A stretch of DNA of 64,000 bases from Ophthalmolycus amberensis. Taxonomy: Eukaryota > Chordata > Actinopteri > Perciformes > Zoarcidae. Each line of letters starts with the position of its first letter. Positions within the stretch are counted from its first letter, which is position 1. The stretch spans positions 1,199,001 to 1,263,000 of the forward strand of contig JAFEUB010000811.1 of assembly GCA_024529925.1 (NCBI GenBank). The letters run 5' to 3'. The notes beneath the pieces were generated by a model. It saw only the letters and a program-made list of their open reading frames with translations, did no database searches and was not told the DNA's origin. Made by a program: the position numbers and the translations under genes. This document shows positions 46,501 to 53,116 of this stretch, piece after piece.

Positions 46501-49211
46501 TGAGATGCTGTTGAAGGCTCAAAAAAATAAAAAAGGCACGGTAGGGTAGAGGCAAAAGATATCTACAGCTACAGTTAGTGAAGGGACGAACATGGACAGC
46601 AGACATGGTTCTGTTTGTTTTACAGTGTGTGTCTGCAGAGGCTAACATGTTGCGGACACAGGCAGATGATGAAATACTGTATCACATGGACCCTTGTGAA
46701 CGTGGATGTGCAAACTATAAACTGTGCTTAGCTAATCCTTCACTCATTAGTAACTGAAACGTGAATGAATCTATTGATTTAGTCTTTAGTCACGTGATCA
46801 CTGTGGCATTTTGTATTTATTTAGCGCTCTCTTGATAACTTTCGATAATTCGATAACTTTGGTACCGACACTGAAATATACTTGTTTGCTGCCTAATGTT
46901 TAGCCAATTTGGCAACATTTTGATTTAAGTCTTGAATTATGTGATCCAAGAAAGAAAACAGAACTATGAAGCTGACCAGACATGTGATGCCAACTTTTGT
47001 TACTTAACAGCTACCATAACAGTATTGAGGTTTGATTGATACCCAGCCCTTGGAGCCAGTGGAGAGAAGGCATCTTGTAATGTGATTTTGAGTAACTACA
47101 TACTTTTGTATAGTTTTTGAATACATTGAAAAACTATATCAAATGTTTTTTTGCTTCATTATTTGAGGAAGGAGATACCTTGAAACATCTTTTGTACCAT
47201 GATTTGAGAAAAGGCATATATACTGTCTATCAATAGTAGTTTGGATAATCAACACATTGGTGCTGGCTGTAAGCATGTTGTTGGATTTCTACTGTGGTTC
47301 TGTATTTCTGCGTGAATAGACAAAAGAATAGAGATAAACGAAGAATTATGTTTTCTTCCTCTTAAGATGAACAAAGCAATTCTCCATTTAACAGAGCAGG
47401 GTACCGTTCTCTATGAGCTCCTCCAGGTTGTCCGGGTTGCGAGCCAGTTGGAAGATGAGCGTGGCTCCTCTGATCTTCTCCTGGACGTCCTCATACATCA
47501 GATCCACATACTCATCGATGCTGTTGATGCTCGCCACCTCGTCCAGCTGAAGGGGAATAAAAGAGTTCAGCCTCAGGACTGCAAAATGTCCTCAGAACTG
47601 CATGCACACACACGCGCACGCGCGCACGCACGCGCGCACGCACGCGCGCGCACGCACACACACACACACGCACACACACACACACACGCACACACACACC
47701 CACACACACTGTCCTGTATACTATACAGTTCAGTTCCTACCTCCACTCCTGCGTAAGGTGTGGAGTCTTGAGGTGAGATGCGTTTCTTCTCTTGGATGTC
47801 TGTGAAATGAAATATTTAGCATCACAAAAAGGCCTCTTGTGACTTTTACTGTGAGGAATACTAACCCTAACTATGTTAGTTAGTTAGTTAGTCATGATGA
47901 AACTCCTCAATACCATTTGATTGTTTGCGGTTTTGCAAATAGAAGAGCAGCTGCTCCACCTCGTGGAGCTTGGACGAGGGAATCAGACGACATTCCTCCA
48001 CAACTTTCTGGGCCAAAGAGGACGTATCTGTGTGGGCGTTCAGGCTTTTCAGGCGAATACTGAAGGACAAACACATAGACATGTGAAATTACAGCTTTTG
48101 AGAGAAACATTGAGCACCTGGTTCTCAGATGCAAGGTACAAAATAAAATCAGGATACAGAATCAGATTGATATTATTGGACACAACAACATAATTTATCT
48201 GAAGAAAGGTATGTCTCTTACGGTGTAACTGTCATCTTACAAATCACCGGAACTAAGTTGTACGCAGTTAAAAAGAAACTCAGTAAGATTTAATCCTGAA
48301 TTAGCTGACAGTGTTTATTTCTCACATTTTCTGACACTCTTTGCGTTCTTCAACCATAGGGTTCCCCAGCTCTCCCAAGACAGTGGCCTCCACCTCATAC
48401 TGAACCACGAGGGCTCTCTCAGTGGGGTGGACCTCAAGAGTACATCCCTTCACTCTCCTGTGGGTCACACAGAGACAAAGTAAGCATTGGCTGAAGATAA
48501 AACATTTAATCCAACAGTGAATAGCACAGTAGTAGTACAGTAAGATGTACTAAATGCTCATTCTGGTTGGATTCACTTCAATTTGCCTAGTTGAGATACA
48601 GTGCTTTCAAATCAGCCACAACTCGTATGTATACAACTCTGTATGGATTATAAAATGTATCCAAACTGATTCAGTAAACAATAACTACAAATATTATAAT
48701 AACCAACTGCTTTAATATTGCCACCAGGATTTGTATAGCAGCAGGGCATGTGTATGAAGGATTATATGGCAGGGGATGGAGAAATGGTGTAATACAAAAA
48801 AACAACGAAATTGAATGTGTGAAAGCATTTAATATGTTGATGTATGTACTGTTTGTGTAAGGTGTAAAACCTATGAACCAATGTTATTGTTTTCATTGAT
48901 TAAAGTACATCACGGTCCATGACGTCACATTACACACGGAAGACAGACATATGGTGAGCTAATACTATGCTAACAGTAGTACTGTTGGATACTTTAAGCT
49001 GGTCGTACCAACACAACAATACATATTCATGAATATTTGAAACGGAGTAGTCGCTCATTTAAACAGCTTGTTGTTCTGTCAATGAACAGCGGAGCATCCC
49101 GCTGCTTCATCGACCTGCTCGCTAAAGGTTTCACTACACACGGAAACAAGCCGGCGTTAGCAGCGGTTACCTTTTCAGATACCGCGGATCTCCTGCCGGC
49201 AAACTGTCCAT
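19165..49211 (-). CDS. kifap3: Kinesin-associated protein 3 (KAP3), complete
   Basis: KAP3 is the non-motor subunit of heterotrimeric kinesin-2 (KIF3A/KIF3B). It links the motor to cargo for anterograde intraflagellar and axonal transport. Twenty exons on the minus strand join without any frame break into 777 codons plus TAA (human about 792). The start ATG at 49211-49209 begins MDSLPAGDPRYLKR, aligning with human ARYLKRKVKGG. An N-terminal KAP region (about residues 1-130) is followed by armadillo repeats (about 130-640) and a short C-terminal tail ending AYGFRPDEQFFFNYNTASR. Conserved blocks include [57 protein letters not shown] and [12 protein letters not shown]. Introns 7 and 16 carry U12-type splice signals; all others are GT-AG. 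It is divergent from ntmt2 and convergent with niban1. Some introns hold LINE, hAT and Rex1-like insertions. Confidence 0.96.
19970..20260 (+). mobile_element. Tc1/mariner-like transposase relic
   Basis: One frame near 20125-20200 reads PELNPIQHLWDELEHQLRVR, which resembles the conserved P(D/E)LNPIE-LWDEL block of Tc1-type transposases. Upstream bases match the preceding part of the same common fish repeat (TTTCCTGTTTCAACATGACA). It is interrupted by stops, so non-functional. Confidence 0.65.
21025..21102. repeat. (CTC)n triplet run followed by poly-C
   Basis: About 12 CTC units at 21025-21062, then a pyrimidine-rich stretch and a run of 12 C at 21091-21102. The plus strand is nearly pure pyrimidine over about 100 bp. 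Confidence 0.9.
25430..25487 (-). CDS. kifap3: kifap3 exon 19
   Basis: Encodes EGIISADGAISPEFYTDLS, matching human GLIASEGAISPDFFNDY. The acceptor is CATCCAG. The donor AG|GTTTGG is unusually weak, but the phase-2 junction to exon 20 is exact. Confidence 0.88.
25581..25770 (-). CDS. kifap3: kifap3 exon 18
   Basis: Encodes EYDEEWGEKIQNEKFRWYNC, then QWLEMVENRPMDEAEEPFLY. It matches human [27 protein letters not shown]. The acceptor is CGCTTCAG and the donor is GCCG|GTACGG. Confidence 0.96.
26131..26615. mobile_element. hAT-type MITE with 8-bp target duplication
   Basis: The termini are inverted repeats: TAGGGGTGTAACGATAC on the left and, read inward, TAGGGGTGTAACGGTTC on the right. Exact 8-bp direct repeats ATGTTCAT flank it (26123-26130 and 26616-26623), the target-duplication length of hAT elements. 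It encodes no transposase. It sits inside the 3' region of the LINE at 25846-27590 and itself contains an L2-like tail at 26238-26300. Confidence 0.88.
26238..26300 (-). repeat. L2/SINE-type tail inside the MITE
   Basis: On the minus strand it reads CTTTTGCAAG in reverse context, then a 'tttttaatctcaatgggact' block, then ACCTGGTTAAATAAAGG and a poly-A tail. This is the standard terminus of a common fish retroposon. It is nested within the hAT element. Confidence 0.65.
28290..28320. repeat. (GT)n microsatellite
   Basis: About 15 GT units in kifap3 intron 17. The remaining intron sequence at 27600-29251 includes a GC-rich block (27640-27920) and a repeat-like segment near 28810-28890 (ATTACCAATCAGGCAAAGTG) but no recognised exon. 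Confidence 0.9.
29252..29337 (-). CDS. kifap3: kifap3 exon 17
   Basis: Encodes VPAYLIDMMHDSNAEVRKVC, then NNTLDIIA. It matches human [28 protein letters not shown]. The upstream intron has U12-type signals; the donor is GCT|GTGAGT. Confidence 0.95.
29338..30037 (-). other. kifap3: kifap3 intron 16, U12-type GT-AG intron
   Basis: The 5' splice site reads C|GTATCCTTTT (30037 downward), an exact match to the minor-spliceosome donor consensus. The branch region TTCCTTGAG differs from TTCCTTRAC at one base and places the branch A (29351) 13 nt before the AG. The intron is phase 1, joining ACT C to AA GTG (Gln). It is about 700 nt long. Short donor-to-acceptor spacing and the absence of a polypyrimidine tract fit the U12 class. 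Confidence 0.85.
30038..30136 (-). CDS. kifap3: kifap3 exon 16
   Basis: Encodes [20 protein letters not shown], then FHKATRNVIVKDT. Human has [33 protein letters not shown]. Both ends are phase 1, and the 3' end is a U12-type donor. Confidence 0.96.
30636..30761 (-). CDS. kifap3: kifap3 exon 15
   Basis: Encodes GSAEDDLILEVVIMIGTVSM, then DYSCAAMLAKSGIIPALIEL and LN. It is nearly identical to the human armadillo segment. The acceptor is GATGTCAG and the donor is AACG|GTAAGA. Confidence 0.96.
30788..30972 (+). other. Short antisense open frame followed by a polyadenylation signal
   Basis: On the strand opposite kifap3, a frame opens just after a TGA near 30786. It reads DDRQKNLIDRLTHLAPDVQN, then RVLSQGNHTVLLDLSLLTAV, then S and TAA near 30917. 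AATAAA follows at about 30967. Codons are GC-ending and leucine-rich, unlike the flanking intron. I do not recognise the peptide. It might be the 3' end of a retrocopy or an unknown terminal exon, or chance. Confidence 0.25.
32225..32390 (-). CDS. kifap3: kifap3 exon 14
   Basis: Encodes DHVGDLAAEISQEEAEEFVI, then ECLGTLANLTIADLDWALVL and KEYNLVPYLKDRIKP. The acceptor is CTGGTAG and the donor is CCAG|GTGTGT. Intron 14 (30762-32224) holds no other recognised exon of this gene. Confidence 0.96.
32746..32858 (-). CDS. kifap3: kifap3 exon 13
   Basis: Encodes [20 protein letters not shown], then KMIRNLSQHSGPTKSLFL. It matches human [24 protein letters not shown]. The acceptor is GCCTATAG and the donor is CTG|GTCAGT. 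Confidence 0.96.
32966..33074 (-). CDS. kifap3: kifap3 exon 12
   Basis: Encodes LMKMVFDCGEETMDVALISL, then [16 protein letters not shown]. It matches human [28 protein letters not shown]. The acceptor is TTGACAG and the donor is GAAG|GTAGGA. Confidence 0.95.
33075..35490. other. kifap3 intron 11
   Basis: No exon is recognised. GC-rich stretches with C runs occur near 33570-33800 and 34800-35000. The rest is AT-rich, and the open frames here have no recognisable homology. Confidence 0.6.
35491..35591 (-). CDS. kifap3: kifap3 exon 11
   Basis: Encodes [20 protein letters not shown], then [14 protein letters not shown]. It matches human [22 protein letters not shown]. The acceptor is GTTGCAG and the donor is CAG|GTAAGA. 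Confidence 0.96.
35940..36905 (+). repeat. Dispersed repeat, copy B (longer)
   Basis: Its central part (36120-36445) matches copy A at 18013-18445 in the same order and orientation. This copy adds a left arm (ACTTCTGTCCCAAAACAATG) and a right arm ending TGTAATTTGGGTGAACTGAC. It lies in kifap3 intron 10. No coding capacity is seen. Confidence 0.7.
37519..37558. repeat. (AC)n microsatellite
   Basis: About 19 uninterrupted AC units in kifap3 intron 10. Confidence 0.95.
38035..38660. repeat. Interspersed repeat resembling the 'TCGATTA' family
   Basis: The left part (GCTGCAACAAATGATTG, then CTATAAAATGTCCAAGG) and the right part (TTTACTGTGATGTAGAGAG, TTATCGATTAACTTCTGATC) match a common percomorph repeat, separated here by about 300 bp of other sequence. 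A related, decayed segment lies at 43395-43560. Confidence 0.5.
39635..39797 (-). CDS. kifap3: kifap3 exon 10
   Basis: Encodes AETFAVEKLARLVPCDHEYL, then [20 protein letters not shown] and MVQTGLLPKVSSLL. It matches human [33 protein letters not shown]. The acceptor is GTCTGCAG and the donor is CTCG|GTAATC. Confidence 0.96.
39798..43051. other. kifap3 intron 9
   Basis: It holds a partial ACTTGTACTTTACTTGAGTA-type repeat (39955-40085), a 16-base poly-C run (40724-40739), and a Rex1-like LINE (about 41200-42293). Remaining sequence is AT-rich with no recognised exon. Confidence 0.7.
41200..42293 (+). mobile_element. 5'-truncated Rex1/CR1-like LINE
   Basis: A 258-codon frame (to TAA 42064-42066) encodes the end of a reverse transcriptase. 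It shows PQGCVLSPLLFTLL at its 5' edge, the catalytic FADDTTLVGLI, and the thumb and C-terminal region (KFLGVDISEDLSW, VTMIVRDSSHPSHSLFSLLP). Upstream in-frame stops and a one-base shift show the 5' end is lost. The 3' tail is AATAAAGCAAA followed by CTTTGAA repeats to about 42293. It is inserted antisense to kifap3. The catalytic half survives but the element cannot be autonomous. Confidence 0.82.
43052..43230 (-). CDS. kifap3: kifap3 exon 9
   Basis: Encodes [20 protein letters not shown], then KNIVHTLVKILDREDEELLL and VVVSFLKKLSIFLENKNDM. It is nearly identical to human over [17 protein letters not shown]. The acceptor is CCCGTAG and the donor is ATG|GTGAGA. Confidence 0.97.
44107..44205 (-). 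CDS. kifap3: kifap3 exon 8
   Basis: Encodes EEFSENQNLKKEHEKSFRKY, then QSLLTKQEQLLR. It matches human [29 protein letters not shown]. The exon begins after an AC terminus, not AG, and its first two bases (AT) complete a codon with T from exon 7. The donor is GAG|GTAACT. Confidence 0.93.
44206..44395 (-). other. kifap3: kifap3 intron 7, U12-type AT-AC intron
   Basis: No GT follows the conserved KKKKA codons. The exon instead ends GCCT and the intron begins ATATCCTTTT, the exact AT-AC class minor-spliceosome donor. TTGCTTGAC, one mismatch from TTCCTTRAC, puts the branch A at 44216, 10 nt before the terminal AC (44207-44206). Splicing here gives ...KKKKAYEEFSENQ..., in register with human KKKKAVDEDPENQ. 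The intron is 190 nt. Confidence 0.88.
44396..44520 (-). CDS. kifap3: kifap3 exon 7
   Basis: Encodes [20 protein letters not shown], then IEHELKRFDLWQDELQKKKK and A. It is almost identical to human. The acceptor is CGTCTAG; the 3' end is an AT-AC type donor. Confidence 0.96.
45100..45210 (+). repeat. Decayed interspersed repeat fragment
   Basis: AATATCGATATCAAGGCAT-like and GTCAAAAATATTGAGATATT blocks match the right end of a common percomorph repeat whose terminus carries alternating TATCGATATC. It lies in kifap3 intron 6 (44521-45523), which is otherwise unassigned. Confidence 0.45.
45524..45623 (-). CDS. kifap3: kifap3 exon 6
   Basis: Encodes [20 protein letters not shown], then LATTIVSVFFCFS. 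It matches human [33 protein letters not shown]. The acceptor is GGTTAG and the donor is CCAG|GTAAAC. Confidence 0.95.
45624..47404. other. kifap3 intron 5
   Basis: No exon is recognised. A CpG-containing, GC-rich block lies at 45830-46170. Segments near 46780-47050 resemble decayed repeats that end with GATACCCAGCCCT-like sequence. Confidence 0.55.
47405..47546 (-). CDS. kifap3: kifap3 exon 5
   Basis: Encodes LDEVASINSIDEYVDLMYED, then VQEKIRGATLIFQLARNPDN and LEELIEN. It matches human [26 protein letters not shown]. The acceptor is CCTTCAG and the donor is AACG|GTACCC. Confidence 0.95.
47600..47708. repeat. CA/CG alternating tract, Z-DNA prone
   Basis: About 110 bp of strictly alternating purine and pyrimidine, mixing CA and many CG steps. 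It occupies more than half of the 194-bp kifap3 intron 4 (47547-47740). Confidence 0.95.
47741..47799 (-). CDS. kifap3: kifap3 exon 4
   Basis: Encodes DIQEKKRISPQDSTPYAGVE, the variable charged linker that in human reads [20 protein letters not shown]. The acceptor is TTTCACAG and the donor is GAG|GTAGGA. It is only 59 nt but phases match both neighbours. Confidence 0.88.
47914..48059 (-). CDS. kifap3: kifap3 exon 3
   Basis: Encodes [20 protein letters not shown], then EECRLIPSSKLHEVEQLLFY and LQNRKQSN. It matches human [27 protein letters not shown]. The acceptor is CCTTCAG and the donor is AATG|GTATTG. Confidence 0.96.
48326..48457 (-). CDS. kifap3: kifap3 exon 2
   Basis: Encodes RVKGCTLEVHPTERALVVQY, then EVEATVLGELGNPMVEERKE and CQK. 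It matches human [25 protein letters not shown]. The acceptor is CCCACAG and the donor is AAAT|GTGAGA. Confidence 0.95.
49171..49211 (-). CDS. kifap3: kifap3 exon 1 coding part
   Basis: ATG at 49211-49209 opens MDSLPAGDPRYLKR and the donor is AAAAG|GTAACC. The RYLKR block aligns with human KAP3 residues just after its initiator, which supports this start. Upstream bases to about 49330 are moderately CpG-rich and probably 5'UTR and promoter. Confidence 0.92.
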
Positions 49212-49340
49212 TTTAGATTCAAATGAAAGTCCACATTAAAACTGTCTGCGTCTCAAACGGGGCCAGCTGATGCTGATGAAGACAGGGCGGATGTTTTGTT
49301 TTTTTCTGCAGCTTGTTGCCAGGGCGGCGACTCATCCAGC
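49212..49340 (-). promoter_or_regulatory. Probable kifap3 5'UTR and promoter region
   Basis: It lies immediately upstream of the kifap3 ATG, more CpG-rich than flanking DNA. It contains one X-box half-site GTTGCC at 49315-49320 but no convincing second half. KAP3 is a ciliary gene in which RFX control would be plausible. No TATA box was identified. Confidence 0.4.
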
Positions 49341-49458
49341 TCCCAGCATGCAATGTTGTTATCTGCAGCAATCTGCCACTGCTGCCCCCTGTAGTCACGG
49401 AGGACGAGGTTAATGGAAACCAGCAGTGCAGGGAGGCCAAGCTCTGCATCACGTGTAT

Positions 49459-50545
49459 TAACGTTAAGTACATTCAAGTACAAGTACTGAAAAAACAGAA
49501 CTTGTCTTCATCTGAGTATTTTCTTTTCATACCACTTCTACTGTAAAAGTTAGGTATCTCACCTAGGTATATATTGTACATTTATCGTTACTCTACTGCA
49601 TTTGTCTTACAGCTTTTTTACCAGTTAGTCAATTCACAATACATTTGGTAACGTTATACAAAACATATAAGAGGTTTTAAAATATGTTTTGCTATTAATT
49701 AAATTAAGAGAGCATTACCCAACAGTTTTAGTAACGATACAGCTAAAAAGATTAGCCTAACGTTAGTTCATTTATCAGTAGGCCCTTTTTCCCCAGCAGC
49801 CATGCCATTGCAGGGTTAACACAGGTGTAATTTATAACATTAATTTAGCCCCTGTGCCATGTAGATGGGGCATGGCCCTGCATTGTGTATGCTGCCTCAC
49901 TGAAATGGCTGTGACACTTTAAATAGAATGGGGCCCTAATTAACTTCATCAATTAGCTACACCTGTGTTAAACTTTACCCTGCTGTGACATGTCAAAATC
50001 CCTGCTGTGAAAAGGGCCCATTGGTCAATTGACGGAAACATAATTAAAACACATTTCATGGCTCCAGCTTATTAAATCTGAAGATGTGCTGCTTTTCCTT
50101 TGTAATATTTCTTATATTTGTAATAATGTTGAGGTTTGGACTGTTGGTTGTACAAAACAAACATTGTAAAGGTGTCACTTTCTTTGGGCTCTGGGTAATT
50201 GTCACAGCATTTCTCACTATTTTCACAAACCAAACAATTGATTAATGGAAAGAACAATCAGCAGATGAATCCATAATACAAATAATCCTTAGTTAATAGT
50301 TCAAACTGAGCTCCACCTCAACCAACTACAGCAAAATCCTGCTTTTACAATAATTCATGAGTAGCCAAATAATTAGGAACAGTCACAGGGGACATTGTTC
50401 TACTTTTTCTACTTTCAGTAAAGTTTCCTGATTCTACTTTAGTCAAGTAACATATTTAATGCAGGACTTTTACTTGTAACAGTGTATTTTTACTGTATTA
50501 TTAGTTTGACTTAAGTAAAGGATCTGAATGCTTCCTCCATCTCTG
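49459..50545 (+). repeat. Long interspersed repeat interrupted by a MITE
   Basis: The left end (GTTAAGTACATTCAAGTACA, CATCTGAGTATTTTC) and right end (TTAAGTAAAGGATCTGAATG then CTTCCTCCAT) are those of the family seen at 3828-3992. Internal ACTGAGCTCCACCTCAACCA is also typical. A separate inverted-repeat element lies in the middle (49779-50020). Confidence 0.6.
49779..50020. mobile_element. MITE-like inverted-repeat element, about 240 bp
   Basis: The left terminus TAGGCCCTTTT, then CCCAGCAG and CAGGGTTAACACAGGTGTA, reappears inverted at the right end (inward: TGGGCCCTTTTCACAGCAG, CAGGGTAAAGTTTAACACAG, GTGTA). No open frame is present. No clear target duplication is visible. Confidence 0.7.
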
Positions 50546-50589
50546 CCTGCTCTGAAGCTGAACAGTTGCAGCAGGGTTGTAACTTGGAC

Positions 50590-50815
50590 TTAAGAGGCCA
50601 TTTCATGAAAATCCATCCAATAGTCATTGTTTTATTTCACTCAAAACCACACATGTGATCCTCATGGTGGCGCTAGAAGAAAAGTCGGAGGATTACTTAA
50701 GTCATTAGGACACATCATCTGGGAACCATAAATGTACGTACAAAACTTTGAGCCAATCCATCTAGTAGATGTGCAAAGATGGCAATATGCAACTCTAACA
50801 GAGATAGAGGGATAA
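50590..50815 (+). repeat. Interspersed repeat with CTCATGGTGGCGCTAGA core
   Basis: Blocks CCTCATGGTGGCGCTAGAAG, CATCATCTGGGAACCATAAA and CAAAACTTTGAGCCAATCCA belong to a repeat I recognise as common in percomorph genomes. No coding capacity. The rest of the head-to-head spacer up to 52750 is AT-rich and unassigned, with an ACTTGG-rich degenerate stretch at 52200-52275. Confidence 0.55.
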
Positions 50816-52784
50816 TGAAATGTTCAAAACCAGATGGTCAAATTATCTTTAATTATTACAATTTCTAAAATAAATTAAAATAGTTAATATGCAACTAATA
50901 AGTATAAAAAAAAACATTTTCTGTTAAAGGACTGTATCTGTGGAGGAGATGGATGGTCTGCCTGCAGGCTGTGGTAACAGAAGCCTCCAAGGTGAGTCGG
51001 CTTACATAACTTCAAACATGACCTTAAAAAGGATCCGTGAACTTCGAATGTGTTTCACTGCTTATTACCAATCCTTCAGTCCAACAAGTGGATTCGCTTC
51101 AAATTTCAGTTTTCTCTGACTGCTTTTTCATTACATAAGGTTTCACATTAACCACAGTGTTTTCTAATATACTCTATTGTTAAATGAACTCTTGAATGAA
51201 GACGAAGGCAGATCACTACACCACATTCAAGAGAAATATGACTTGATTATAGAAAATCCATTAAACAAGTTTATTTGTTATGCACTTGCAGATTTGTTTA
51301 ATTGTTTTAATGAAATTATACTTTTGAGTTCTCTTAATGAGCCATGTATGTAGCCATGTATAGTTACAAGTGAGGATATAAACAAATGGTAAGTAGGTGT
51401 AATCAATACTGTAACATAATAAATCTGCTCTCCTTAATGTATTCCCTTGTCTCAGCACCAGTGACAGCTGATGTCACTGCACTAAATTTAGTCCGTGGCT
51501 CGTAATGGATATATTAGAATATCATTTGTGTTAGGGGTCAAAAATATACGGTATTTGTATTTCCTGGTGACTGACTGATTTATCGGGGTACAGGGACAGA
51601 TAGAGGTTGTTTATTAGTGTTTGACGGTGTGAGATCGGCATGCAGTTCTTGAGATGCCTTATCCCACACAACAAAACAGACAACTGCAGCCATTGTGGTT
51701 TAAACATGCTGTCTGCAAAGCTCTCTATTTATATGATCAGTCAAGAATGGGAACTACAAACAGCTACTTAAACCCCTGAACTACTGTAACTCAGAAGTGT
51801 AGAGACCGTATAACTGAGGCATTCAGGCGAAGCTTCAACCCTACACAGGCGGAAACTATGTTGAAAATAAGTGTCTGCAGTGAATAGACTCTTCATTTAC
51901 CTGACATTCTGCATCGGTCCAACAGAAGCCAATCACATTGTACAAGCAATTGGGAAAGGTGTGTTGGATTTACATCAGGGAATCACCTTCAGATGTAAAG
52001 ATTTTGCAGCAACATGCAAATCATTCAGCTCAGAAATTATGAATGATTGCCAAAGGAGTAACTGCACAACTGATTATTACGCTTTTAAATCCCACATTTT
52101 CGAAATTTATTTTTTACCATACCAACTGTTAACCCTGTTTAAAAACATGTAATCAATGTTAAATTTAGCTAAATGCGCTGAAGTAATCCAAACACAAAGT
52201 GAAGGACTTGGACTTGTCCTGGGATTTGTTGGATTTGAGTTAAGACTTGACTTTGGACTTGCAAAACAAAGGTTATGTCCCGCCTCACTATCATTTTGAA
52301 GTAAGGTAGTTTTGATACTTCTCGCTATCTGTTTTTGCTTGGTTCAAAGACAGGTGTATAACTTGCCAAGTAAATCAATTATTTGTGTGTGTCTGCAGTA
52401 CAAGATATTAAGCCTAACCTTTGTTCAGTGTGGAGTGTTTATTTCTCTTTGTTTTTTAGAACCCAGATGCCTTCATTCTACATTAATATACATGAGGGTA
52501 AAATCACATGTTCAGTTTGGTCTATGTACTAAGAGAATAAGATGACTTGGTGTCTGGAGTTGTGTATACAAACATGAGAAGACATTGCTAATTTTAGGAC
52601 ATTATATGTCAGCTCTGCCTTGAGGTCAGACGTATGGACTCGTGTGCAGCTGAAAGTCAGTCGCCTCTGTGTCTTCCAGAGACAGCAGGTGATCTGTAAA
52701 TCTGGCAGGGGTCCTGAGCACTGCCCCCTGAAAAAGATCTCTGCCGATCACTTGAACGCTGGTTGAGACATGTTGAACACTCAG

Positions 52785-52800
52785 CTAGACAGATATATAG
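52785..52800 (+). promoter_or_regulatory. Possible TATA-type element for ntmt2
   Basis: AGACAGATATATAGCAG contains a TATATAG core about 125 bp upstream of the ntmt2 ATG, followed by an E-box CAGCTG. The position suits a core promoter with a short 5'UTR. It is a motif match only. Confidence 0.25.
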
Positions 52801-52917
52801 CAGCAGCTGGAGTAACAGCAGCGTAAAAACCCAACAGTGTTACTCTCCTCTACCATCGCTCGGTCAAACATCCTTCTGGATAATACCACCGCTCTGTGAG
52901 GTGCACATACAGCCAAA

Positions 52918-53116
52918 ATGGAGATTTCACTTGAAGATACGACTGGCAGCTCATTACCCAACTTAGAGTACAAGGGCGCTCACCAGGCGTTCGCGGATCG
53001 CTGGAAAGAGACGGATGCCACCATGTGTCGCCACAGCATGTCCTTCCACCTGCACCACGCGATGAGGAGTGAGTTCTTTGCCAGCTACCTGTACCTGCTG
53101 GAGAAAACCCCTGTTG
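52918..53116 (+). CDS. ntmt2: ntmt2 exon 1 coding part
   Basis: Encodes residues 1-66: MEISLEDTTGSSLPNLEYKG, AHQAFADRWKETDATMCRHS and onward to LYLLEKTPV. Human NTMT2 starts near MAHRGAHFAFRSRWQ, so this fish protein has a somewhat longer N-terminus. The donor is GTTG|GTAAGA. Confidence 0.94.

Noticed and set aside
47367..47805. Plus-strand frames rich in His, Ala and Arg
   Set aside because: They translate the CA/CG repeat and the antisense of kifap3 exons 4 and 5.
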